DNA of 64,000 nucleotides from Kitasatospora sp. NBC_01287 (GTDB lineage: Bacteria; Actinomycetota; Actinomycetes; Streptomycetales; Streptomycetaceae), in the NCBI RefSeq assembly GCF_026340565.1, contig NZ_JAPEPB010000001.1:4936501-5000500 (forward strand), given 5' to 3'. Under the pieces are notes generated by a model, which was given only the letters and a program-made list of their open reading frames with translations, ran no database searches and was not told the origin of the DNA. The position numbers and the translations under genes are program-made. Of this stretch, positions 8,044 through 15,684 are shown one piece after another; the stretch's first letter is position 1, and each line of letters opens with the position of its first letter.

Positions 8044-8342
8044 TTCTCCCGAACGCTGTCCGCCGGGGTTCGCACCCGTTCTGAACTGCAGCGGAGCAAG
8101 GCCGAGGTCCCGATCTGAACCCTGTCGAACGGGCGTGAATGAGACCAGAACTGAGACCAGGGTGAGGGCGCCGTCGACTGGGCACCACGGCGCTTCGCGG
8201 GGCGCGGAGCGTCTGGAGAATCCTCGAAATACCAGCCCGCTAGGCGCGAGGTACCGGCGTCGGCCAGGGGCTCGGCGACGCCGGCTCGAAGAGCAAATTC
8301 GGGATCAAGGAAGCGCAAGATCGGCGGCTGTGCTCGGGCGCA

Positions 8343-8420
8343 GGTTTTGAAGGGGTGCCGGTGGATGTACTCGACCTTGATCGGCGAGTTGAAGGCTTCG
8401 GCCGCGGCGTTGTCGAATCA
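8343..8420 (-). pseudogene. IS3/IS481-type transposase fragment
   Basis: About 26 codons on the minus strand read Asp-Asn-Ala-Ala-Ala-Glu-Ala-Phe-Asn-Ser-Pro-Ile-Lys-Val-Glu-Tyr-Ile-His-Arg, which matches the region around the last catalytic Glu in the rve integrase core of IS3-like transposases. No other part of the transposase is visible nearby, so it is a short relic. Identification rests on this motif only. Confidence 0.5.
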
Positions 8421-8492
8421 CGAGCCCACGCCCCCACGGACCGCACCGCGCCCAGTCTGTCGCATAGGGAGTTGTACGCCGCTGACGGGTGC

Positions 8493-8867
8493 TCAGACTC
8501 CCCACCGGCTGGGGCGGCCATCCGCGTACCCCCTGGTGCCTTCCGGGAGAGGGGGCGAGCCAGGCGGCTCTTGGACAGCAGGTTCGGGCGTCTGGCGCGC
8601 CCCGGCGGCTGGGGTGTGACGGCAGCCGATGGTCGCGAAGATCGGAAGGATGGTCGGCACCGCCGTGGTGGTCACGATGCCGGCCACCCAGGGCTGGCCG
8701 AGTGCCGCGAGCATCACGACTGCTGCGAGCGTGAGGATCAAGGCCCAGAATCCGAAGGCCTGCCCCCGCTTGGTGATCGCCGCCCAATCGCTGGGCTCCT
8801 GATCCCTCGCATCTCCGTAAGAGGGGCAAAGCGTCTGGTGCTCGGTACACCTGTGAGTGTTCTCCAT
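8493..8867 (-). CDS. small membrane protein, DUF2335-like
   Basis: A 124-residue protein with a charged N-terminus and two adjoining hydrophobic helices (about residues 37-57 and 60-80), followed by a Pro-rich cytoplasmic-looking tail. The Ile-Thr-Lys-Arg-Gly-Gln-Ala-Phe-Gly-Phe lead into the first helix and the short Trp-Val-Ala-Gly turn between helices resemble DUF2335 proteins, small two-helix proteins often found on phages and islands. Function unknown. The ATG at 8867 lies 19 bp from the divergent start at 8887, so the two promoters must overlap. Start choice rests on where protein-like sequence begins; no strong ribosome binding site is seen. Confidence 0.65.
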   Translation of the reverse strand: MENTHRCTEHQTLCPSYGDARDQEPSDWAAITKRGQAFGFWALILTLAAVVMLAALGQPWVAGIVTTTAVPTILPIFATIGCRHTPAAGARQTPEPAVQEPPGSPPLPEGTRGYADGRPSRWGV

Positions 8868-8874
8868 GCCCTCG

Positions 8875-8880
8875 TATACT
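8875..8880 (+). promoter_or_regulatory. -10 box of a leaderless promoter
   Basis: TATACT ends six bases before the ATG at 8887, placing the expected transcription start on the ATG itself. No ribosome binding site is present in the gap, which fits a leaderless message. A matching -35 box is not evident. Confidence 0.55.
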
Positions 8881-8886
8881 GCCCAG

Positions 8887-10266
8887 ATGGGACATTGGTC
8901 CGAGAGCCTCGTAGACGAGGTGGCCCGGCAGGTCGGGGGAAACCCTGACCGCAGTCGAATCGTGGAGATCCTCGGCCAGGTCGGTCGTGAGATAGACACG
9001 CTCTCGGGCCGCAGTTTCCACGCGGCGCGTCGAACGACGTCGACCTTCGAACCCAACGGCCTACTGTTCGTCGACGTCCCGGACCTGCGGATCGGCTCGA
9101 TGGATCCGATGGATGGCCCGTGGGCGATCCCCGATCCGGTCAACCCAGAGATCGCGGCCGTCCTACAGGTGGCATCCCTGCCTCTTCCCGCCCCGACAGC
9201 AGCTCCCGTCGCCGATGCGCTTTGGATCGCTGGCCAGTTGCTCGCGGAGGCGTCACGAAAGGGGTGGCTTTCTAGAGACTTCGTCCTGCGTGGGCTTGGC
9301 ATGGTAGACCCCGAGCCGCGCATGGAGATCATGCGCCGGGCAATGGACCCTGCTGTTCGCTTCAGCATCCCGATCCTCGGCGTTGCTGTCGGCGGCTGGT
9401 GGATCCAGATCTCCCGCCGCCTCATATGGGTGACGAGCGAGACCGAGGATGAAGGACGGCTCCTCGAACTGCTGCTGGACGAGGAGGTGACCGGCAGCGA
9501 ACCAATCCCGCTCGTTGCCACCGAGCCCATGTTGATCATGGCTCCCACGACACGGCAGCCAGCCGAGTGGGCATTCGCCGCGCGCGTCTGGACCGAAGGG
9601 GTTCAGCAGTCCGCCAACCGGCCCTGGGCCAAGATTGCCAAGGCCATTCACGGCCACGGGATCCCGACCGTCACCCTCGACCCCGCCTCAACTCCCAGCG
9701 AGATCGCATGCCAGCTGATCCTGAAGGGGTACTGGCACGGCTACATCGGCAGTGACGAGCCCGCGCTGGCCAACGCGCTCGCCATTGCGTACCGGCAGCA
9801 GGTCGAGCGGATCAAGCGCGAGACCCGCGCTCCGAACCTGATGTCTGCAGCAGCGACCTTGCTCGAACAACTGGTCCGTCCCGGCTTCGACCCGGCTCAA
9901 GGCGCGGAGGCAGCCCGCCGCTACGTGCGCCGGAAAGCAAACATCGCGATCAAGGAGCATAGGAAGCGCGAGGCGCCGGACCGCTACCCATGGACTCAAG
10001 TCGGGATTAGCGAACGTCGTTACTACAAGCTCCTGCCCCAGTTCGCGCAGAAGGTCAACGGCCGATACGACATCGATCAGGCCGAGGTCGTGGCGCGCAT
10101 GAAGGCACACCTGGACAGGGTGGACAACGCGCGGGAGGTTCGCGCCCTCGCCCTTGACCTACTGAGGTCACGCGGCTTCGGAGAGGCCGCCGCGCGCAAG
10201 TGGCTGCAACGACACCCCCCTGAAGACGCTGTGAACGCGCGGCCGCGTAGCCCACGCTCGCCGTAG
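8887..10266 (+). CDS. protein of unknown function, 459 aa
   Basis: I do not recognise a family. The first ~250 residues mix beta-like and helical segments, with a hydrophobic Pro-Ile-Leu-Gly-Val-Ala-Val-Gly-Gly-Trp-Trp strand and a Pro-Leu-Val-Ala-Thr-Glu-Pro-Met-Leu-Ile-Met strand. Residues about 290-459 are helical and strongly basic; a Trp-Thr-Gln-Val-Gly-Ile-Ser-Glu-Arg-Arg-Tyr-Tyr-Lys segment looks like the recognition part of a helix-turn-helix, so DNA binding is plausible. Start set at the ATG that follows the -10 box TATACT by six bases; an upstream in-frame ATG ten codons earlier would lie before that promoter. First of two plus-strand cargo genes of the element. Confidence 0.7.
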   Translation: MGHWSESLVDEVARQVGGNPDRSRIVEILGQVGREIDTLSGRSFHAARRTTSTFEPNGLLFVDVPDLRIGSMDPMDGPWAIPDPVNPEIAAVLQVASLPLPAPTAAPVADALWIAGQLLAEASRKGWLSRDFVLRGLGMVDPEPRMEIMRRAMDPAVRFSIPILGVAVGGWWIQISRRLIWVTSETEDEGRLLELLLDEEVTGSEPIPLVATEPMLIMAPTTRQPAEWAFAARVWTEGVQQSANRPWAKIAKAIHGHGIPTVTLDPASTPSEIACQLILKGYWHGYIGSDEPALANALAIAYRQQVERIKRETRAPNLMSAAATLLEQLVRPGFDPAQGAEAARRYVRRKANIAIKEHRKREAPDRYPWTQVGISERRYYKLLPQFAQKVNGRYDIDQAEVVARMKAHLDRVDNAREVRALALDLLRSRGFGEAAARKWLQRHPPEDAVNARPRSPRSP

Positions 10267-10363
10267 CGGGCGCAACCACGGGACGACGAGGGTGAAGTTC
10301 CCCGGTGAGTAGTCGAGCCAACGGGCCGATGCTGCTGTCGGCAGGTGCGGCTACCGTGGCCGA

Positions 10364-12508
10364 ATGCCGAAGAAGCGAAAGAAGAAGCCGGCGACGCGGG
10401 CTCAGCGGACAGGTGCGGTATACCCGTACGAACAGCGACCCCCGACGATCACCCTCGGGGGCCCGCGCGTGCCCTCGCGGGGTTGGGGATTCCAAGCGCT
10501 GATCGACGCCGCCCTGGAAGCCGGTCAGCCACTTCTGAAGTTTACAGCGCAAGCTCCGGACGGATATTCGTCTGATTTCTGTCCGCAGGTCGATTCTCCC
10601 CGTGCGCCGCTCCAAGCAGGGTGGTACCTCCGTTCTGACCTGGCAGTTCCGATCTACATCTGGGTGTTCTCCGAGAGTCAACTATCCGGCGATGCGGGGG
10701 GTTTGGATCTGCGTCGTAGAGGATTTGCATTTTGCGTGGCGCACTCGGTGTGTACGCATGGCAAGGCGGACACCGAGTACGCGAGCGCGGAAGTCATGGA
10801 GACTTGGACTCCCATTGTGGCGCCGGATCCGAGCATCGTGGACGCAAACCGTTACGGAGGTTGCGGGCCCGGCTATAGCACGCCCCCAGTAAAGCAGCTG
10901 CCTCCAGGAGGGCCTCGCAAGGTTGGCGTACTTGACGTGGACTATGCGCGGGTAGCGGGGCAGCGACTTCCTGAGCGCTGGGACATCGACGTCGTAGGAT
11001 TCTTGGTGGTGGAGCGGCAGGAAGCTGCTGGCATTCCGGGGCGGGAGATCTGGCGGCAAGTTGCGTTTTACGCGTTTCGGGATCGGAACTTGTCAGACCT
11101 CAGTGCTGCGGCCGATGAAGTAGACCTGATCATCGGGCATAACCTCTTCGATGGAGACTATCGATGCCTGCGCGCCTATTCCGACCAGGTGGACGTCGGC
11201 CAGCTGGTTGCAAAGACGGTTGACACGCTGTATGCCGCCAGGCATGTAGTTACCGGAGGATTTCCTCGTGCGGCCAATCTTGGTCTCACCGACTTGGCTC
11301 GCTCCCAGAGGCTGCGCGATCGGGCGAAGAAGGAGTCCCGAACAGAGGCTCACCGTGGTATCCGGACGGTCAACGACGCGGAGAAGGGCTGGTTTTTCCA
11401 GCCTGTTTCTGACGACTGCGAACTGATGCTGGAGCTTTGGCTTGAACTAGTCACCAGCCAGCGTCTTCGCACTGTTCAGAGGTCGGGCGAATCGGTGGAG
11501 TATGTGCTTGGCGATGAGGATCTGCGGCTGATGCTGGAGCCGCAACTTACGCCAGCTGCCTTCACGACCCTACTGACGACGAGAGGGACGGTCTACAGGC
11601 AGGAGGGAATGGCTCGCAATGAGACTGTTGCCCGTATTCACCGCGAGATCGAGCAGCGGAGAGCAGATGGCGTTTCAGTAAATCGTCATCCGGTAGCTGC
11701 GCATCGGCAGCGCTGTATGGCGCCGGGAGACCTGAGGGAAAGGCAGTGCGATCAACTGGTCCCGGCCACAGAGACGTATTGCCGGGACCATCGGAGCAAG
11801 CGGCGCTGTCGAGGGAATCCGGCCCTAGATGAAAAGTGCACGACCGTCGTCCGCGGTGACCTGGCACATTGCGACTGGCATCGCATGACGGCACTTTATG
11901 TCCAGCCAGGGCAACGGATTATCGACGATTTCAGTCTCGCCCTCCCGCTCCCCGGGTGGGACAAGGGCAGCGATTGGGGATATGACACTGGCACCCGTTC
12001 ATTCTTCGCGCGGCTTTACCGCAACGGAGAAAATATCTCGGACCCGCCGACCGTATGGCTAGTGGGAACTAATCCTGACCTGACGGATGTGGTTGCGCTC
12101 GCCGATGCTGTCCAAGTAGCAACTGTACAATCCCGGCGTGACGTCGTGGCAGCCCTAACAGTCCTGACAGCAGATCAGGAGACACTCCGAGAACGCGCGA
12201 TGGCCACCCAGGATTGGGAGCCGGCGGAATGCGAAGGCCCTTGTCCGTGCGGCACCTCAGACTGCGGCCATGGCGAGCCCTGTCCGAATGACGAGTGCAG
12301 CGGTCACGATATCCACGTGATGCGAAACCCCCGCACCGACGTGGATGTGACGGCCTGGCAGGACCACTTTGACTGCTGTGAGGGTTGCGGTGCGAGCGCT
12401 TTTGACATCGCGCTACCAAATCGCCCATGGGGCGAGGTGCTCGATGACGGCACGGTAACCGTTTATGCCGGGGTATCGCACTACGAGTTCGGTGCCTGTT
12501 GTTGGTAG
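10364..12508 (+). CDS. DEDD-exonuclease-like protein with tandem Cys3His motifs
   Basis: A 714-residue protein with a Lys/Arg-rich start. Residues about 186-360 look like an RNase H-fold 3'-5' exonuclease: Gly-Val-Leu-Asp191-Val-Asp193, then Leu-Ile-Ile-Gly-His-Asn260-Leu-Phe-Asp263-Gly-Asp265-Tyr, and Ser-Asp350-Asp351-Cys-Glu-Leu (third motif); the usual Asp-x-Glu of motif I is Asp-x-Asp. Residues 451-506 hold two tandem Cys-x9-10-Cys-x10-Cys-x2-His units (Cys451/462/473-His476; Cys482/492/503-His506), and a third Cys-rich cluster lies near 620-680. The gene is visibly less GC-rich than its neighbours, suggesting later acquisition. No ribosome binding site; TACCGT six bases before the ATG may be a leaderless promoter. 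Function inferred, not known. Confidence 0.7.
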   Translation: MPKKRKKKPATRAQRTGAVYPYEQRPPTITLGGPRVPSRGWGFQALIDAALEAGQPLLKFTAQAPDGYSSDFCPQVDSPRAPLQAGWYLRSDLAVPIYIWVFSESQLSGDAGGLDLRRRGFAFCVAHSVCTHGKADTEYASAEVMETWTPIVAPDPSIVDANRYGGCGPGYSTPPVKQLPPGGPRKVGVLDVDYARVAGQRLPERWDIDVVGFLVVERQEAAGIPGREIWRQVAFYAFRDRNLSDLSAAADEVDLIIGHNLFDGDYRCLRAYSDQVDVGQLVAKTVDTLYAARHVVTGGFPRAANLGLTDLARSQRLRDRAKKESRTEAHRGIRTVNDAEKGWFFQPVSDDCELMLELWLELVTSQRLRTVQRSGESVEYVLGDEDLRLMLEPQLTPAAFTTLLTTRGTVYRQEGMARNETVARIHREIEQRRADGVSVNRHPVAAHRQRCMAPGDLRERQCDQLVPATETYCRDHRSKRRCRGNPALDEKCTTVVRGDLAHCDWHRMTALYVQPGQRIIDDFSLALPLPGWDKGSDWGYDTGTRSFFARLYRNGENISDPPTVWLVGTNPDLTDVVALADAVQVATVQSRRDVVAALTVLTADQETLRERAMATQDWEPAECEGPCPCGTSDCGHGEPCPNDECSGHDIHVMRNPRTDVDVTAWQDHFDCCEGCGASAFDIALPNRPWGEVLDDGTVTVYAGVSHYEFGACCW

Positions 12509-12597
12509 CACCCACAAATCGCCCTTGCGGGCGCTGCACCGGCGCGGGCTTTGGTGCGTCGGTGTTGACGACGGGCCCCAACGAGCTGTGCAGGTGC

Positions 12598-13167
12598 TCA
12601 CTTGTCATAGGACCATGTCTGGCCGGTCTGCCGGTACTGCTCGACAGGGATGGGCTCGGCGCCGGCAGCCATGCGTGCGGTGTAGAGCAGGCCGTCGAGG
12701 TGATCGATCTCGTGGTGGATCAGGCGGGCGAGTCCGCGTTCGTAGGTGGTGGTGGCCACCTGGCCGTCCAGGGTGGTGGTCCCCACGGTGATCCGCAGTG
12801 GCCGGGGGACCAAGCCGCGAACGTCGAAGAACGACAGGCAGCCCTCGAACTGCTCGTCCGTCTCGTCGGACCGGTCGGTGATCCGCGGGTTCAGAAGGAC
12901 GATCGCCGGAGCGTCCGGGCAAGCGGGCTGGACAATGGCGGCGGCCCGGCCGATCCCGATCTGCGGTGCCGCGATGCCCATGCCCTTGGCAAAGGGGTGG
13001 ACCTGGCCGATGCGCTCCATCGCGGTGAACAGCTTCTCGATGACCTGCTCGGCGGCCCCGCGCTCGGTGGGCAGATCGAACGCTCGGGCGGGCTCGGCGA
13101 GTACGGGCTCGCCCTCCTGGACGACGCCGAGGCCACGCATCTGCTCGCTGGGCCGCACCTGGATCAC
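12598..13167 (-). CDS. def: peptide deformylase, accessory copy 2
   Basis: A 189-residue homologue of the deformylase at 1346-1915, about 90 percent identical by eye and with the same three motifs (Gly-Met-Gly-Ile-Ala-Ala-Pro-Gln, Glu-Gly-Cys-Leu-Ser, His-Glu-Ile-Asp-His). The coding frame is intact. The GTG start again overlaps the stop of its upstream XRE gene and has AAGGGGAG five bases before it. Here, however, the XRE gene is broken by an IS110 element, a frameshift and a truncation, so the deformylase has lost its normal promoter and partner and may be silent or read from the insertion sequence. Confidence 0.85.
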   Translation of the reverse strand: MIQVRPSEQMRGLGVVQEGEPVLAEPARAFDLPTERGAAEQVIEKLFTAMERIGQVHPFAKGMGIAAPQIGIGRAAAIVQPACPDAPAIVLLNPRITDRSDETDEQFEGCLSFFDVRGLVPRPLRITVGTTTLDGQVATTTYERGLARLIHHEIDHLDGLLYTARMAAGAEPIPVEQYRQTGQTWSYDK

Positions 13168-13284
13168 CTGAACTCCCCTTGGGACGTATCGCGTTCGGGT
13201 CGGGCCCGGAACCGCCATTCCAGACGGTACCGGGCGTGGAGGGCCGGCGCGGACGTGCTCCAGGAGAAGACGCGCATCCCATCC

Positions 13285-13512
13285 ATACCTTTCTTCGTGG
13301 GTTAGTTCGGGTCATTCGTAAGATCGGGACACCCAGGGGCGTCCGGTATGGCTTCCATCGCATTGCCGCTGTCGTGGCTGAGGAGGATTGGCCGCCGGCG
13401 CCCCGCGACGACTCGACCGCTGATTGGGATGCGCGAACTGAATCGCTCGTATGGACGCGTCGGCGAGGTCGTCTGCTGGGAGCAATGGCAAGCACGACGG
13501 AGGGAGGATCTG
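13285..13512 (+). ncRNA. candidate bridge-RNA region of the IS110 element
   Basis: Noncoding left part of the IS110 element, upstream of the transposase. In the IS110 group this position encodes the structured bridge RNA whose two loops read the target and the donor DNA. I cannot fold it here and mark the whole interval; exact ends and loops are not determined. The assignment follows from family knowledge and the length of the empty stretch. Confidence 0.4.
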
Positions 13513-14727
13513 GTGCCCGAACTGTGGGCCGGGACGGATGCGGGCAAGGCCGAGCACCACTGCACGGTGATCGACACGGACGGGACCAAGCTCCTCTCCC
13601 GCCGGGTGCCGAACAACGAGCCCGAACTGCTGGAACTGCTCGGCGACGTCCTGGAGTTGGCCGACGGTGGCCCGGTCACCTGGGCGGTCGACCTGAACTC
13701 CGGTGGGGCCGCGCTGTGGATCGCGCTCCTGGTCAGCCACGGGCAGAAGCTGCTGTACATCCCGGGCCGGACCGTGCACCACGCCTCGGCCGCATACCGG
13801 GGCAGCGGGAAGACAGACGCGAAGGACGCGTTCGTCATCGCTGACACCGCCCGGATGCGGCGCGACTTGCAGCCGCTGGCCGAGACCAGCGAGATCGCGG
13901 TGGACCTGCGGATCATGACGGCCCGCCGCATGGACCTGTCGGCCGACCGGACCCGCGCGATCAACCGGCTCCGCGCCCAGCTGCTGGAGTACTTCCCGGC
14001 TCTGGAGCGGGCCTTCGACTACAGCACCTCCAAGACCGCCCTCATCCTGCTGACCGGTTACCAGAGCCCTGCCGCGCTGCGGCGGATCGGCCGGGCACGC
14101 CTGACAACGTGGCTGAAGAGCCACGGCGTCCGCACTGTCACCACCGCCAAGAGCGCCGCCGACGCCGCGGTCACCGCCGCCGAGGCCCAGCACACCGTCG
14201 TCCCCGGGGAGAAGACCGCCGCCACGATGGTCCACACCCTGGCCAGGGAGGTCATGGCCCTCGACGAGGAGATCGACCAGCTCAACACCCACATTGAGGG
14301 CCGGTTTCGCGATCACCCCGACGCCGAGGTGATCACCAGCATGCCCGGCATCGGCGACACGCTCGGCGCCGAGTTCGTCGCCGCCACCGGAGGCGACATG
14401 GCCGCCTTCGGCAGCCCCGACCGGCTCGCCGGTGTCGCCGGCCTGGCCCCCGTTCCCCGCGACTCGGGCAAGGTCAGCGGCAACCTGCAACGCCCGCGCC
14501 GCTACAGCCGACGCCTGCTGCGGATGTTCTACCTCTCCGCCCAGGTCGCCGCCATCCACTGCCCCGAGTCCAGGCGCTTCTACCAGCGCAAACGCACCGA
14601 GGGAAAATCCCACAAGCAAGCCGTGCTCGCCCTGGCCCGGCGCCGCCTCAACGTGCTCTGGGCCCTCATACGCGACCACCGCACCTTCGAAGCAACCACC
14701 GGCCGGCTCACTACTCCCGCACCATGA
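13513..14727 (+). CDS. IS110-family transposase
   Basis: A 404-residue RuvC-like DEDD transposase. N-terminal domain begins Trp-Ala-Gly-Thr-Asp-Ala-Gly-Lys-Ala-Glu-His-His (first Asp), with the Lys-Thr-Asp-Ala-Lys-Asp-Ala segment after residue 100 supplying further acidic residues. The C-terminal transposase_20 domain begins Ile-Thr-Ser-Met-Pro-Gly-Ile-Gly and contains the conserved Ser of the second catalytic half. The GTG at 13513 is chosen because GGAGGGAGG precedes it and the family's usual start aligns there; the frame stays open upstream but that part lies in the noncoding end. Length is normal and the frame intact, so the element may still be active. Confidence 0.9.
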   Translation: MPELWAGTDAGKAEHHCTVIDTDGTKLLSRRVPNNEPELLELLGDVLELADGGPVTWAVDLNSGGAALWIALLVSHGQKLLYIPGRTVHHASAAYRGSGKTDAKDAFVIADTARMRRDLQPLAETSEIAVDLRIMTARRMDLSADRTRAINRLRAQLLEYFPALERAFDYSTSKTALILLTGYQSPAALRRIGRARLTTWLKSHGVRTVTTAKSAADAAVTAAEAQHTVVPGEKTAATMVHTLAREVMALDEEIDQLNTHIEGRFRDHPDAEVITSMPGIGDTLGAEFVAATGGDMAAFGSPDRLAGVAGLAPVPRDSGKVSGNLQRPRRYSRRLLRMFYLSAQVAAIHCPESRRFYQRKRTEGKSHKQAVLALARRRLNVLWALIRDHRTFEATTGRLTTPAP

Positions 14728-15456
14728 CGTAGTCACCCGGCGTCACCGCTCAGGCTTGACAACATCATTGGGAATCCTCCTTGCGCCGTATTGGGGCGGT
14801 CCGAAGCGGCGCCGCCTCGGCGGTCATGGACGTCTCGGTGCCCTACACCGCAGGATCGAGGTCGGTGGGGAAGGCGACTTCGACTTCCAGGTGCTCGGTG
14901 GGCAGGCGGACCGCGCATTGGAACCAGCGGCCCATTTCTCCTCGCCGACCGAGTAGGCGTACTCGATCCAGACCTCCTCGCCCGAGTAGAGCGGGAAGCG
15001 GCCGTGCTCGTTCTCGAAGAGCAGCCACACTTCCTTGAACGCGTCGCGGTCGTGCTTGGCCTGCCAGTTCATCGCCTCTCCGTGGCAGGTCGCTGTGGGC
15101 GCGAGTTCGTCCCAGTTCAGCGGGTGTTCGCGGTAGTGGGCGTTGGAGCGTTCGGGCTCGCCGGGGTATCGGTAGACGCTGATACGGATCAGGTAGCGGG
15201 TGATCGGCTCGCTGCCAGTGTTGCGCAGCAGCCGACGCATCGTCAGCCGGTACTGGGCGCCGTCGAAGCCCAGGCGGGCGCCGTCGTGTGCGACGACGAT
15301 CGCCGACCCCGTCGCGTATGGTTGCTCGGGTCGGCGCGGGGCCGGTGGAGCCGCGGACGGCGTCGCGCGGGACTTGGCGGCCTCGAGGTCCAGCCAGCGC
15401 TTCCAGATGGCCTCGCCCGCATTGAGGATTTCCTCGGCTCGGCGGGCGAAGTCCTC

Positions 15457-15650
15457 TCCAACTCCAGCCAGCTGACCGCCGACTCTGGCTACACCTTCGC
15501 TGACATGCTGACCCCCGCCCCGGTCCGCCTCATGCGCGTCTTCGGCATCTGCAGCGCGACCGCCACGAGATATACGTGGCCGCCGCCCACCCGGACAAGA
15601 AGGTCGATCCGATCAAGGCGCGATCAACTGACAATCAGGTGAAATCCGGC
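15457..15650 (+). pseudogene. possible integrase/recombinase C-terminal relic
   Basis: A stretch reading Pro-Val-Arg-Leu-Met-Arg-Val-Phe-Gly-Ile in one frame and, after a one-base shift, Val-Ala-Ala-Ala-His-Pro-Asp-Lys-Lys-Val-Asp in another. The combined pattern resembles the end of some actinobacterial site-specific recombinases. It begins exactly where the XRE copy 2 is truncated, so a recombination joined the two. Short, frameshifted and recognised by eye only. Confidence 0.3.
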
Positions 15651-15684
15651 GACACCGACACCATCCTGGACCTACCCTTCCGGC

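Larger units (their letters stand above)
13280..14770 (+). mobile_element. IS110-family insertion sequence
   Basis: Comparison with the uninterrupted copy 1 places the insertion between about 13278 and 14770: the XRE sequence runs to GCGCATCC on the left and resumes at ATCCTCCTTGCGCC on the right, with ATCC on both sides as the probable core. IS110 elements lack inverted repeats and target duplications, which fits. The element carries one transposase and about 230 bp of noncoding DNA ahead of it. Confidence 0.8.
13164..15456 (-). pseudogene. XRE-family partner of deformylase copy 2, disrupted
   Basis: Counterpart of 1912-2886 in two pieces. The 3' piece (13164 to about 13278) ends at the deformylase start; the middle piece (about 14775-15456) lies beyond the IS110 element. 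Inside the middle piece one G is missing compared with copy 1, just after the Gly-Glu-Glu-Lys-Trp codons, which shifts the frame. The N-terminal 60-odd codons with the helix-turn-helix are absent: similarity stops near 15456 and unrelated sequence follows. Three independent lesions show that the gene has been dead for some time, whereas the deformylase stayed open. Confidence 0.85.

Noticed and set aside
7710-8318. Minus-strand frame across the left att site
   Set aside because: It translates the att/tRNA repeat and the upstream region of the HNH gene; its only protein-like part is the IS3-type relic.
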